Positions 8,617 to 17,860 of a stretch of 64,000 bases of DNA are shown here, piece by piece (the first letter of the stretch is position 1; each line of letters starts with the position of its first letter). The DNA is from an uncultured Poribacteria bacterium (lineage in GTDB: Bacteria > Poribacteria > WGA-4E > WGA-3G). The stretch covers positions 4,703,200 through 4,767,199 of the forward strand of contig OX639973.1 in the NCBI GenBank assembly GCA_951828385.1, read 5' to 3'. A program made the position numbers and the translations under genes. The notes below the pieces were generated by a model. The model did no database searches and was not told the origin of the DNA. It saw only the letters and a program-made list of their open reading frames with translations.

Positions 8617-11600
8617 ATGCGATATGATTCATCAACGTACACAGATTTGACAGACGAAGAGCTCATTCAGCGCGTGCAAGACGACGATGAGGCGGCATTT
8701 GCGCAACTCGCAGCCCGCCACAGTTCCAGAATTTGGCAACTGGTTGTTTTTAACTCCCGTCAGATCCGCGATGCTGAAGAAATATTTCAAGACGTTTGGG
8801 TGGCAGTCTGGGAAAACATCGGCAGTTTACGCGAAGTCAGCAGTTTCGGTGCTTGGCTCCGAAAGATAGCCTGGACGACTTGCAGAAGGTACTACACCGC
8901 CAAGTCGCGCACCAGAGGCGAAATCCTTCAGAGTGCAGAGCAACTCGCTGAGACTATCGATCGCGATGTACTTGCCCGTTTCCGAGAGACGGAACTTCGC
9001 GCGGCTGTAACAGAAGCCGTACACCACCTCCCAGAGCGGGTCCGCGCCGTTGCGGTGTTATACTACTTAGAGTTGTGGACTGTCAACGAGATTGCAGAAG
9101 AACTGGGTTTGGCGGCGGGTACCGTCAAAACAAGACTTAGCCAAATTCGGACACTCCTGCGTGAAGAATTTGGGGTTGAGGAAGTTAAGAGGGGAACACC
9201 TATGACACATCAAAAAGAAGTCGCAAAGCCGTCAGGATACAAAATTAAGGTTTTCGGTGTCGGCAACGCGGGTGGTAACGTCATCAAACGGATGATGGCA
9301 TCTAATTGGGAAGAAGTGGAATTTTATGCTGTGAATACAGACGTGGAAGCACTCCGCACGTGTGAGGGCGCGACGCAGATACAGATCGGAGTTGACACCA
9401 CGCAAGGTTTTAGCGCAGATGCGAATCCTGAGATAGGCAGAAGCGCAGCTGAGGAAAATCTGGAGACGCTTGACGCTGCGCTCACAGACGCGCGTCTGGT
9501 TTTCGTTGTCGCAGGCATGGGCGGCGGAACGGGGACAGGTGCCACACCGGTAATTGCATCCCTCGCACGAGAACACGAGGCCTTGACAATAGGTGTTGTG
9601 ACGCTGCCGTTTGATTTTGAGGATCAACGCCGAACCGAACAAGCAGCATACGGATGCCAAGAACTTCAAGCGTACACAGATGCCGTTATTGTGGTCCCAA
9701 ATCAGCGACTCCTTGACACTGTTGATGTGCAACCCTCACCGAGCGAAGCGTTCCGTATGAGCGATGAGACTGTGCTACGCGGCATCAAAGTTATTACTGA
9801 AATTATTACGGAATCAGGTGAGATTAACATTGACTTCACCGATATACAAAGTATCATGCAGGATACTGGTCGGGTGTTGATAGGCATAGGGCAGGCACAG
9901 GGCGAAAATCGGGCACAAACGGCTATGAAACATGCCGTCTCGTCGCCACTCTTAGATGGAAGCAAACTCGACGATGCCCCTGGATTGATTACCACAATCA
10001 TCGCACCGCCAGACTTCATGATGAATGAATTGGATGCGGCGATGACGGTCCTCAAAGATACCACGCCCGAAGCACAGATTATCTTTGGGTTGGTCTATAA
10101 GGATGGCGAACCTAAACCTGAAGACACGGTTGATGTTACTGTCCTCGCAACAGGTATTGCGACGCAAAGTGAACCCACTACGCCACTTTCTACACAGCGG
10201 GACGGCACCCCTTCTGACGGTGGTACTTATATCCCTTCCAAAACCGGTTCTGAATTTGTTCATCTACACAACCATAGCGAATACAGCATGCTTGATGGCG
10301 CGTGCCGCATCCCAGATATGGTGGATTGGGCAGTTGAGAATAGTGTCCCCGCCGTTGCACTTACCGATCACGGCAACATGTTCGGCGCATGGGAACTCTA
10401 CAACAAGGCAACAGAAGCAGGGATCAATCCGGTCATTGGTTGTGAGGTATATGTCGCACAAGGGAGTCGAAAGACACGGGAGCGAGAACCGGGCGGCCCC
10501 TATCATCTCACGCTGCTCGCCGAGGATGCAACCGGCTACCAGAACCTCTTAGAACTGGTATCACTTGGATACACGGAGGGATTCAATCGTAAGCCGCGTA
10601 TTGACATGGAAATCTTGCGTGAATACCGGGACGGCATCATCGCACTGACCGGGTGTATCCAAGGACAGGTGCCGCAACTCCTCTGTTCAAATCGACGCGA
10701 CGCAGCCGTTCAGAACTTCAAAACACTGATGGAGATAATGGGTGAACACAATCTCTACGTTGAGCTGCAAAACCACTACATCGACAAGGAACTTGAGGCA
10801 TATCCGGTGATGGTGCAGCTGGCGAAAGAATTCAATCTGCCGCTCGTCGGCACAAATGATTGCCACTATCTCCGTAAATCTGATCACGAGATGCACGACG
10901 TGCTCCTCTGTATCCAGACGAAGAAAACTGTCAACGACCAAAAGCGTCCGCGGTTTGACAACCACTTCTACTTTAAAAGTGTTGACGAAATGCGGGAAGC
11001 ACTCAAGGATTATCCACCGGAAGCTATCAGTAACACACTTGAAATTGCGAATCGGTGCAATCTTCAACTGGACTACCGACAAGACGCAATGCCGAAGTAT
11101 GAGATCCCCGATGGGCATACACACGACAGTTATCTGAGCGCACTGTGTTACCAAGGCTTGCGAGAAAAATATGGTGAACTCTCCGAACCCATCCGACAAC
11201 GGATTGATTATGAATTGGATATCATCAAACAGTCAGGATACGCCAACTATTTTCTAATTGTCAGTGATTATGTCAACTATGCCCACAAACAAGGGTACCC
11301 ACTTTCAGCGCGCGGTTCCGCCGCCAGCAGTCTGGTGCTGTACGCCCTTGATGTGATTGGTTTCAATCCGATGGATTACGGCTGTCTGTTTGAACGGTTT
11401 TTAAACCTTGAACGTCTCAACCCTCCCGATATTGATATTGATTTCGCTGACCGTGCTCGTGAACCTGTGATTGAATACTTGGCGAAAAAATACGGTGCGG
11501 ATTCTGTCGGCAAGGTTGCGACCTTTGCCACATTGGGTGCAAGAGCCTCTATTAAGGATGTCGGGCGCGCGCTTGGCATGCCGCTTGAAAAGGTCGTGAA

Positions 11601-12882
11601 ATTGACGGAGTTGATCCCTCACACTCCAGGAATCACGCTTGATGAGGTCTTGGAACGGGTACCCGAATTTCAGACACTCGCCGAACTCCCTGAAAATAGA
11701 GAGTTGATTCAGATTAGCAAAGCGGTGGAGGGTATGAAACGACACGTTTCCTGTCATGCATCCGCGATTGTCGTCACAGAGGGCCCGTTGACAAACTACG
11801 TTCCGCTGTTCAAGGATAAACACGACCAGGTCGCGACGCAGTTTGAAGGTAAAATCGTTGAAGATGTCGGTATGGTCAAATTTGATTCCCTCGGCTTACG
11901 GAGCCTTACTGAGATATACGATTGCCTTCAGATGGTTGAGGCGAATCACGGTGTCAAGATTAAACTGGAAGATATTCCTTTTGACGATGCACCGACTTAT
12001 TCACTGGTCAGCAATGGGCTCATTGCCGGTTTATTTCAACTTGAAGGTTCTTCTGGTATGTATCGGGTTGTTACCGAACTCAAACCAGATAACTTTGAAG
12101 AGTTCTCCGCGATTCCCGCACTCTATCGTCCAGGTCCCGTAGAAAATGGGGACATGCAACGGTACATAGATCGGAAAAATGGGGTGCAGCCCGTGGCGTA
12201 TATGCACCCCTCGTTTGAAGGCGCACTCAAAAGCACGTACGGTGTATGCATCTATCAGGAGCAGGTGATGCAGATCGCACACGATATAGCAGGCTTTACA
12301 TTCGCTGAAGCGGATATCCTACGCGCCGCGATGGGTAAGCGGAACGAGGCGTTGCTTGCTACACAACGTGAGAAGTTCGTCGAAGGGGCAGTGAAAAAAG
12401 GGTTCGCTAAAGCGGAAGCAGAGGAGATATTTGAACTGCTTGAACCTACTGCTCGTTATGCCTTCAACAAGTCACACACCGTCGCGTACTCAATGTTAGC
12501 ATACCGTATGGCATACCTGAAAGTGCACTATCCACACGAATTCATGGCAGCAATGATGACTGGGGAGTCGGGTGCTTCAATGAAAATCGCGCGCTACCGA
12601 GCCGAATGTGGAAAACTCGCTGATTTCCTCAGTGTAGAAATTGATCTGCTCCCGTTGGATATTAACAAGAGCGAGAAGGGGTACACAGTCGAGGGTAACG
12701 CTATCCGGGAGGGGTTTATTGCTGCTGAACGGATTGGAAATGAGGTAATAGATAAGATTTTAGCGGCGAGGGAATCTGGTAGCGTGTTCGCATCGCTGGA
12801 AGATTTCCGTACACGGGTAGACTGCGTAGGTGAACGGATTATTGAAAGTCTTGTTAAAAGCGGTGCTTTCGACGCTGTTTAA
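8617..12882 (+). CDS. three-part fusion: ECF sigma factor - FtsZ domain - truncated DnaE polymerase
   Basis: One uninterrupted 1421-residue frame encodes three unrelated domains. Residues about 12-185 are an ECF sigma factor with regions 2 and 4. Residues about 206-530 are an FtsZ GTPase with the tubulin signature GGGTGTG (302-308) and the T7 loop N404-I-D-F-T-D409 that completes GTP hydrolysis. Residues 547-1421 are the DNA polymerase III alpha subunit: a PHP domain with HLHNH, TDHGN, TGC and NDCHY motifs that look metal-competent, the palm DxD motif (D938-D942), a third aspartate at D1090, and fingers. The polymerase stops in the helix-hairpin-helix region, so the clamp-binding peptide, OB fold and tau-binding tail are missing. 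The FtsZ C-terminal FtsA-binding peptide is also missing. AAGAGGGG plus ATG at 9202 could start an FtsZ-DnaE product; DnaE has no start codon of its own. Real fusion, paralogue or assembly join cannot be told apart here. Confidence 0.85.
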   Translation: MRYDSSTYTDLTDEELIQRVQDDDEAAFAQLAARHSSRIWQLVVFNSRQIRDAEEIFQDVWVAVWENIGSLREVSSFGAWLRKIAWTTCRRYYTAKSRTRGEILQSAEQLAETIDRDVLARFRETELRAAVTEAVHHLPERVRAVAVLYYLELWTVNEIAEELGLAAGTVKTRLSQIRTLLREEFGVEEVKRGTPMTHQKEVAKPSGYKIKVFGVGNAGGNVIKRMMASNWEEVEFYAVNTDVEALRTCEGATQIQIGVDTTQGFSADANPEIGRSAAEENLETLDAALTDARLVFVVAGMGGGTGTGATPVIASLAREHEALTIGVVTLPFDFEDQRRTEQAAYGCQELQAYTDAVIVVPNQRLLDTVDVQPSPSEAFRMSDETVLRGIKVITEIITESGEINIDFTDIQSIMQDTGRVLIGIGQAQGENRAQTAMKHAVSSPLLDGSKLDDAPGLITTIIAPPDFMMNELDAAMTVLKDTTPEAQIIFGLVYKDGEPKPEDTVDVTVLATGIATQSEPTTPLSTQRDGTPSDGGTYIPSKTGSEFVHLHNHSEYSMLDGACRIPDMVDWAVENSVPAVALTDHGNMFGAWELYNKATEAGINPVIGCEVYVAQGSRKTREREPGGPYHLTLLAEDATGYQNLLELVSLGYTEGFNRKPRIDMEILREYRDGIIALTGCIQGQVPQLLCSNRRDAAVQNFKTLMEIMGEHNLYVELQNHYIDKELEAYPVMVQLAKEFNLPLVGTNDCHYLRKSDHEMHDVLLCIQTKKTVNDQKRPRFDNHFYFKSVDEMREALKDYPPEAISNTLEIANRCNLQLDYRQDAMPKYEIPDGHTHDSYLSALCYQGLREKYGELSEPIRQRIDYELDIIKQSGYANYFLIVSDYVNYAHKQGYPLSARGSAASSLVLYALDVIGFNPMDYGCLFERFLNLERLNPPDIDIDFADRAREPVIEYLAKKYGADSVGKVATFATLGARASIKDVGRALGMPLEKVVKLTELIPHTPGITLDEVLERVPEFQTLAELPENRELIQISKAVEGMKRHVSCHASAIVVTEGPLTNYVPLFKDKHDQVATQFEGKIVEDVGMVKFDSLGLRSLTEIYDCLQMVEANHGVKIKLEDIPFDDAPTYSLVSNGLIAGLFQLEGSSGMYRVVTELKPDNFEEFSAIPALYRPGPVENGDMQRYIDRKNGVQPVAYMHPSFEGALKSTYGVCIYQEQVMQIAHDIAGFTFAEADILRAAMGKRNEALLATQREKFVEGAVKKGFAKAEAEEIFELLEPTARYAFNKSHTVAYSMLAYRMAYLKVHYPHEFMAAMMTGESGASMKIARYRAECGKLADFLSVEIDLLPLDINKSEKGYTVEGNAIREGFIAAERIGNEVIDKILAARESGSVFASLEDFRTRVDCVGERIIESLVKSGAFDAV
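9187..9204 (+). promoter_or_regulatory. internal ribosome binding site and ATG at the sigma/FtsZ junction
   Basis: AAGAGGGG (9187-9194) lies 7 bases before an in-frame ATG (9202) that begins the FtsZ part exactly where free-standing FtsZ proteins begin. A shorter 1226-residue FtsZ-DnaE protein may therefore be made as well as, or instead of, the full fusion. Confidence 0.55.
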
Positions 12883-12904
12883 GTGCTAAAGTTCGGTCCA
12901 TGCA

Positions 12905-12925
12905 GGCGGGGTTTGCAACCCCGCC
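12905..12925. terminator. perfect hairpin between convergent genes
   Basis: A 9-bp perfect stem (GGCGGGGTT/AACCCCGCC) with a three-base loop lies between the fusion gene and the convergent solute-binding protein gene. No T-run follows on either side, so it may be a factor-dependent stop or an mRNA 3'-end stabiliser. Confidence 0.6.
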
Positions 12926-12960
12926 AATCCATGAGCATAACGGATCCGCGTAAATAGGTG

Positions 12961-14298
12961 CTATCTTGCCAGATTCCGTGCCTCTTTGAACTTCTCTTTC
13001 GCGAACTGCCCCCATTCCTTGATTTTTTCGTTACGCACTGTCGGATCGTTCCAAGCACCGCTTGCCAGTTGCATCGCCTCTGCTTCGGTTATCGGCATCT
13101 TCGTTAAAGCTGCAATCGCTGCGTCGCGCTTTGCTGGGTCTTTACACTTCTCAATGGCTTTCCACGCATTGACGAGATCCTTATGCGAATTGATAATCAG
13201 AACCCCGAAGAGTTCGTTGACGATATCCCATCGAATGCTGCCTTTATTTGAGTCGTATTGGAATGGAGATACTTCCATGGCAAACGGGTTTGGAACGATG
13301 CATCGTTCTCCGAGTTTATCATAGAGTGTTGGCAATACGCTCGCGCGGTTTAAACCGCCTTTCCACTCAGGCCCCTCAGCGTCCGTATCACGGAGCATCC
13401 AAAGTTTCTGCGCGTCTTCCGATAAAACGAATTCAAGAAATTTTTGCGCGACCGGCAGGTTCGGAGCACCTTTAAGGATAGCAATTGGATCAGCAGTCAC
13501 AACTGTACCTTCTGCTGGGACGATGTATTTAATCTTATCCGCCCCGACGATGGCGATCTGACCATACGCATAAAAGTCGATGGCGAGTCCGTAAATGACC
13601 TGTCCTGCGACGACATCTGTCGGAATCGCATTGGCACCCGCGGAGAAACCGCGAACATTACCACCGATTTTTGTTAACAGCGCGAACCCATCTTCCCATC
13701 CGACGGTTTGAAGGATGATCTCATATATCATGTGCGCGGAACCGCTCTCTCTCGGATCCGCTGCGCCAATTCTACCGAGCAATTCTAAGTTCCCCAGATC
13801 TTCCCAGGCTGTGGCTTTTGGAAGTTTCAGCAGTTCACGAAGCTCTTCATTGTACATGATACCAAAATTCGATAATGCCGCACCATACCACTGATATTCA
13901 GCATCATAGAGTGGAATCCCTTGAAACGATTGTGCTATTTGCTCAAGTTGTGTCTCGGGCAGTTTGTAAGCGTGCAACCATCCCATATTTGATAGGCGGA
14001 GGTAGTTGTCAGTGCCGCCGCCAAAAAAGATGTCGATACCAATGCCATCCGGCACGCGCTTAAATTCCGATTCAATAAACCGATAGTTAGAAGAAGTGCC
14101 ACCGACATCTCGCCAATCCGTTTTGACGGTCCTACCAGTTTGTGCTGCGTACCATTTCTCGAAATTTTTGCCAAATTCTGTTTCTATGCCCTCTGGATGC
14201 GGGGAGATAATGATGAGTTCGTCTTGAGCGAGTGAGAGCACCGGTAGTGCTAAAAGACATAATATTATTGCCAGGACCAGCGGCTTAAAGTGAGACAT
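12961..14298 (-). CDS. ABC transporter extracellular solute-binding protein, family 1
   Basis: This 445-residue periplasmic protein has a clear signal peptide ending at ALPVLSLA near residue 24. The mature part resembles iron(III)/polyamine-type family 1 binding proteins: an early ISPHPEG strand, an ADPRESGS ligand-loop motif and a late FVLSEDAQKLW helix that is typical of the family. It would capture a metal complex or small anion and hand it to a permease. No permease or ATPase gene adjoins it on this strand. AAAGGAG precedes the ATG. The ligand cannot be assigned. Confidence 0.9.
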   Translation of the reverse strand: MSHFKPLVLAIILCLLALPVLSLAQDELIIISPHPEGIETEFGKNFEKWYAAQTGRTVKTDWRDVGGTSSNYRFIESEFKRVPDGIGIDIFFGGGTDNYLRLSNMGWLHAYKLPETQLEQIAQSFQGIPLYDAEYQWYGAALSNFGIMYNEELRELLKLPKATAWEDLGNLELLGRIGAADPRESGSAHMIYEIILQTVGWEDGFALLTKIGGNVRGFSAGANAIPTDVVAGQVIYGLAIDFYAYGQIAIVGADKIKYIVPAEGTVVTADPIAILKGAPNLPVAQKFLEFVLSEDAQKLWMLRDTDAEGPEWKGGLNRASVLPTLYDKLGERCIVPNPFAMEVSPFQYDSNKGSIRWDIVNELFGVLIINSHKDLVNAWKAIEKCKDPAKRDAAIAALTKMPITEAEAMQLASGAWNDPTVRNEKIKEWGQFAKEKFKEARNLAR

Positions 14299-14359
14299 TT
14301 TTCCATACTCCTTTTGCGATATGTTCAGTAATACGCAGTTAACCTTGATTCATAGTCAG

Positions 14360-15316
14360 TTAGGGTGAGAGCGTTGGTTCTTGATGAAAGATGAACAGCG
14401 TTGGGTTCCTCCACTTTTCTTTTTCCATATCATAAATGCCGTAGTGGAGATGAGCCCCTGTGCTACGGCCAGTATTGCCGAGGTAGCCAATAATCTGACC
14501 ACGTACCACTTTTTGCTTAACTTTGAGCCCCTCAGCATAGCCTTGCAAATGCGCGTACAACGTTTTATACCCGGATGCTTCATGGACAATCTCAATTGTA
14601 TTTCCCAAGGAGCCCTTCTTTCCAACCTGTACAACTGTGCCATCCGCAGCAGCGATCACAGGAACACCGGCGCGGGTTTTAATATCCAACCCTTGGTGAA
14701 ATTCACGGCTTTTCGTTAACGGGTGGTTCCGCCAGCCGAAGTGCGAAGAATACCAAAAAGCGTATTGCTCCCCGTTTTCCTGTTGGAGTTTCACTGGGAG
14801 AATCAAAGGATATCCGAAGAGCTGTTTTTGATATGCGTTGATATAGTCATAGAGAGTCCGCAACTCCTCTTTCAGGATACTCGGTGTCAGTTTCTGCTGC
14901 GCGTTGGTATCAGGTACAGCATCAGCGAACGCTGTTATATCCGTCTGGTGAAGCTCGGATTCTCCGACGGACGCGGTCGTATTAAGCTCGCCGCCTTGCC
15001 CGAGAATCCCTAAAACCTCCCGGATCTTTTCTGCCATCTGCCGAATGTCGTTCATCTCCTTATTAACGGCAGCAAGTTCCGATTCAACTTGGTGTTTTGC
15101 CTGTGTTAATTGTTGAATTTCTTTCTCCAGGCGCGTCTGTAATTCGTTTTCAGTACTGGCTCTCTGCCGTTTTTGGAAGAGACCATAGGTGAAACCGCCA
15201 ATTGCCGCAAAAAATAGACCAAGGATAACGCAGGAGAGCAGCAATAGAAATCCTCGACCGATCACGTGCTGGCGGACAGAATCTTTATGAGATGACATGA
15301 TAATGAACGTATACAT
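14360..15316 (-). CDS. M23 family metallopeptidase, membrane-anchored
   Basis: This 318-residue protein has an N-terminal transmembrane anchor (about 22-46), a coiled coil (about 50-100) and a C-terminal LytM domain. Zinc ligands are visible as H207 and D211 in HQGLD and H291 in the HLH motif, with catalytic-type H256 and H289, so it looks active. Such proteins cleave peptide cross-links in peptidoglycan or activate amidases (MepM/EnvC type). AGGAGG stands 9 bases before the first ATG; a second in-frame ATG 18 bases later is less well placed. The upstream 45-residue membrane protein and CBS protein are on the same strand. Confidence 0.92.
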   Translation of the reverse strand: MYTFIIMSSHKDSVRQHVIGRGFLLLLSCVILGLFFAAIGGFTYGLFQKRQRASTENELQTRLEKEIQQLTQAKHQVESELAAVNKEMNDIRQMAEKIREVLGILGQGGELNTTASVGESELHQTDITAFADAVPDTNAQQKLTPSILKEELRTLYDYINAYQKQLFGYPLILPVKLQQENGEQYAFWYSSHFGWRNHPLTKSREFHQGLDIKTRAGVPVIAAADGTVVQVGKKGSLGNTIEIVHEASGYKTLYAHLQGYAEGLKVKQKVVRGQIIGYLGNTGRSTGAHLHYGIYDMEKEKWRNPTLFIFHQEPTLSP

Positions 15317-15421
15317 TCAACAGATCCTCCTTTCCAATAAAGCTTATGCAAAACATCAGCGTTTGCTTACAAGAATTGGAGACTTATAGCTGCCTAATTC
15401 ACCCAACAAGAACCAACCGTT

Positions 15422-15559
15422 TTACAAGTGCGAAACGATCGCTGGCATTTTCCAGATGAGGAGGATGATGGCACCAAGCAGGATGAGATACCACACGATC
15501 AACATTCGGACGCGGGTTCTCTTGAAAATGTGACGGCGCGGACGTTTCAATTGACTCAC
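15422..15559 (-). CDS. small membrane protein, 45 residues
   Basis: This short gene starts with GTG, 8 bases after the ribosome-site-like AAAAGG that follows the CBS-protein stop. It encodes a very basic N-terminus (KRPRRHIFKRTRVR) and then one hydrophobic segment of about 20 residues (from MLIVWYLILLGAIILLIW) and a short tail. That is the profile of a single-pass membrane protein with its N-terminus in the cytoplasm. It sits tightly between the CBS protein and the M23 peptidase on the same strand, so it may be a small accessory subunit. No family is recognised. Confidence 0.6.
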   Translation of the reverse strand: MSQLKRPRRHIFKRTRVRMLIVWYLILLGAIILLIWKMPAIVSHL

Positions 15560-15569
15560 TTAACCTTTT

Positions 15570-16487
15570 TTACGTTTTTTTCGTAGCCCGAATTTGGGAG
15601 ATCCCGTACTTGAAAACTGCCTCTATATTAAATTCAACGTCTTCATACACAACTTTCTCACCTTTTTGGGGTAAGTGTCCGAACAACATCAGGACAAAAC
15701 CACCAATCGTATCACACTGATCGGTCGGGATTCGGAGGTCTAAGACTTTATTAACATCAGCAATTAACATGCGTGCATCGATACGCCAGTCGCTTGCTCC
15801 AAGTTTTTCGATGTGAGGTGTAGTCCGTTTGCCATTAGCCGCGACCTTGCCTATAATCCGCTCTAAAATATCTATCAACTCTACGATCCCGACACAACTG
15901 CCGTGCTCGTTAACCACAATCGCAATCGGTATCTCAGATTGCCGCAGTTCACCCAATAAATCCATAGCAGGCTTCAGGGTAGGTACATAATTCACATCCC
16001 TCACGAATGACGATAAATCGTTGTCGGGGTGTTCGCTTGTAAGTACCTCCATGGCATCAACGACTCCGAGCAATTGGTCAACGCGTTCGTTATAAATAGG
16101 GATGTAATGATAGGTGGAAGCGCGACAGAGCGCGAGAACTTCAGAGGATGAGGCCCCTGCTATCAGCGCGGCTGTTTCTGATAATGGCAACATCACTTCC
16201 TGTGCCGTTAGCGTTTGCGACTCAAAAATTGCACTGAGTAATTGCGCTTCGGGGTCCGAAAACGCCTTAATATTTTCCAGAAGTAACTGGACGAGCTGTT
16301 CGCGAGATGGGGTCGTCTGCCGTCCCGATTTCCCAAATCCCCCCTTTTGGCGGGGCTTGACTGCCTGTCCATCATACGCAACAAGCGGCTTCGGCGTAAC
16401 TAATTCTATTTTCCCGATGTCCGGTTTTCTAACGACAGGCATGGAGCTCTCTTTTTCTTCCGAAGGGGTTTTGGTAATCTCGTTCAT
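15570..16487 (-). CDS. CBS-pair protein with CorC/HlyC-type domain
   Basis: This 305-residue protein matches the soluble half of HlyC/CorC hemolysin-type proteins. It has an entry segment with SAIFESQTLTAQEVM, two CBS motifs (about residues 105-230, including NEHGSCVGIVELIDILE) and a C-terminal transporter-associated domain with CDTIGGFVL. The usual DUF21 membrane domain is absent, so it is a soluble CorC-like form that may bind adenine nucleotides and regulate ion transport or envelope processes. The first 90 residues are polar and probably disordered. The ribosome site is weak (AGGGAT). Confidence 0.85.
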   Translation of the reverse strand: MNEITKTPSEEKESSMPVVRKPDIGKIELVTPKPLVAYDGQAVKPRQKGGFGKSGRQTTPSREQLVQLLLENIKAFSDPEAQLLSAIFESQTLTAQEVMLPLSETAALIAGASSSEVLALCRASTYHYIPIYNERVDQLLGVVDAMEVLTSEHPDNDLSSFVRDVNYVPTLKPAMDLLGELRQSEIPIAIVVNEHGSCVGIVELIDILERIIGKVAANGKRTTPHIEKLGASDWRIDARMLIADVNKVLDLRIPTDQCDTIGGFVLMLFGHLPQKGEKVVYEDVEFNIEAVFKYGISQIRATKKT

Positions 16488-16557
16488 AGTTTAGATCCCT
16501 AAAATCCAGAATTTTGTGAATGCTTTCCTGTTGAGAACTACGGTCAACTACCCAAGC

Positions 16558-17850
16558 CTAAAGACTTGGGCTTGTCATCGCGTCAAACAACAAAAGTTGT
16601 GTTGCGTTCTGCAAGCCTTTGTCTCCTGCTTCGTTCTTGTTTCTCGCTTCATAGAGGGTAGTAACCCACCGCTCTCCACGAAGGGCAGCAGCTGCCCTAA
16701 GAAGTATATTTATCGCAGCGTTGTGGTCTCGGTCTAAAACCGTGCCACAAAACTGACACTTAAAAGTTCGGATCGCCAGCGAAAGTTTCTTTGCCGACTT
16801 CTGACCACAGCAAGAACATGTTTGCGAGGTATGCTTGGGGTCAACTTGATGGAAGTGCAGACCGTCTCTTTCGGCTATGTCCGCACACCACGTAAAGAAG
16901 GTTGCCCAAGACGCATCGCTGATACTCTTGCTGAGGTGTTGGTTCTTTACCATGTTAGATACGCGTAAGTTCTCTGCCACTAAGACATTGTTTTTCTCGT
17001 GGTGGTAGAGTTTATAGACGAGTTTGCCGATAAAGTCTTGGCGTTTATTGACTGTTCGCTCGTGGTGTAAAGCGAGTTTCTGTTGTTGTTTCTTTCTACG
17101 GTGGCTACCTTTTTTCTTACGAGACAGGTCTCTCGCGTGTTTCCGGGTCAGACCTTCTGCTTGGCGATACCAGCGCGGGTTGTCCTCTTTTTCACCATCG
17201 GAAGTTGTGAGATAGTGCGTTGTGCCTACATCAACAGCAATCGCATTAGTCGGTTCAACTTTCGGTGTATCGGGCAGTTCACAGGAGATATGAGCATACC
17301 AGCCACTCGCTTTTTTAACCAGCGACACTTCTTTCGGATCGCCTTGTAACGGGCGGTGCATGTATATCTTGATTTCACCTAAACCCGGCACTTTGAGTCG
17401 GTCGTGTTTCCAGGCTGTTTCACGGATAGGCATCTGGCGAACTTTTACAACTTTTTTCTCTGTGTCTTTTGTCTTTCGCTGAACAACTTTCGGATATTTG
17501 CGAAGTTTCCACGACATAGATCTAATCCGTTTATGGTGTCTTGGATAGCCTTTTTTCGCAGCACCGGCTTCGCACCGGCTATAGAAACCGTCGTAAGCTT
17601 TGTCCGTGCGTTCCAAAATACACACTTGCATATCTTGTGGCACTTCACGGAAGTCGGCATATTTTTTACGCGCAACCGTCAACTTCTGTTGTTGGGCGTA
17701 GCAAGACACTTTTTCACCTTCCGTCTCCCACGCAACCTTGCGGTCATGGCGGGCGGAATTCTGAAGTTCACAAAGGTGGTCTAACCACTCTAATAATGTC
17801 GTTTCCTGTGTTGGCGTAGGATACACAGGGTATCTAAAGGTTAAATTCAT
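16558..17850 (-). CDS. tnpB: TnpB RNA-guided endonuclease (IS200/IS605 family)
   Basis: This 430-residue protein has the N-terminal helix-turn-helix-like region, a basic middle and a C-terminal RuvC fold. Catalytic acids are visible at D207 (AVDVGTT), E293 (VAENL) and in the DRDHNAA motif (D373/D375). The zinc ribbon is C345-C348 and C365-C368. TnpB is the ancestor-type relative of Cas12: with an omega RNA from the element's right end it cuts DNA next to a short target motif and favours retention of the element. The full length and intact active site suggest function. The leader carries a complex fold (see the repeat entry). Confidence 0.93.
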   Translation of the reverse strand: MNLTFRYPVYPTPTQETTLLEWLDHLCELQNSARHDRKVAWETEGEKVSCYAQQQKLTVARKKYADFREVPQDMQVCILERTDKAYDGFYSRCEAGAAKKGYPRHHKRIRSMSWKLRKYPKVVQRKTKDTEKKVVKVRQMPIRETAWKHDRLKVPGLGEIKIYMHRPLQGDPKEVSLVKKASGWYAHISCELPDTPKVEPTNAIAVDVGTTHYLTTSDGEKEDNPRWYRQAEGLTRKHARDLSRKKKGSHRRKKQQQKLALHHERTVNKRQDFIGKLVYKLYHHEKNNVLVAENLRVSNMVKNQHLSKSISDASWATFFTWCADIAERDGLHFHQVDPKHTSQTCSCCGQKSAKKLSLAIRTFKCQFCGTVLDRDHNAAINILLRAAAALRGERWVTTLYEARNKNEAGDKGLQNATQLLLFDAMTSPSL

Positions 17851-17860
17851 GGTATATCAG

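Noticed and set aside
8617-12882. Frameshift or lost stop as a full explanation of the fusion
   Set aside because: All three domains are intact in one frame and the FtsZ-DnaE linker lacks any start codon, so a simple sequencing error is not enough. An assembly join is not excluded and is listed as the test.
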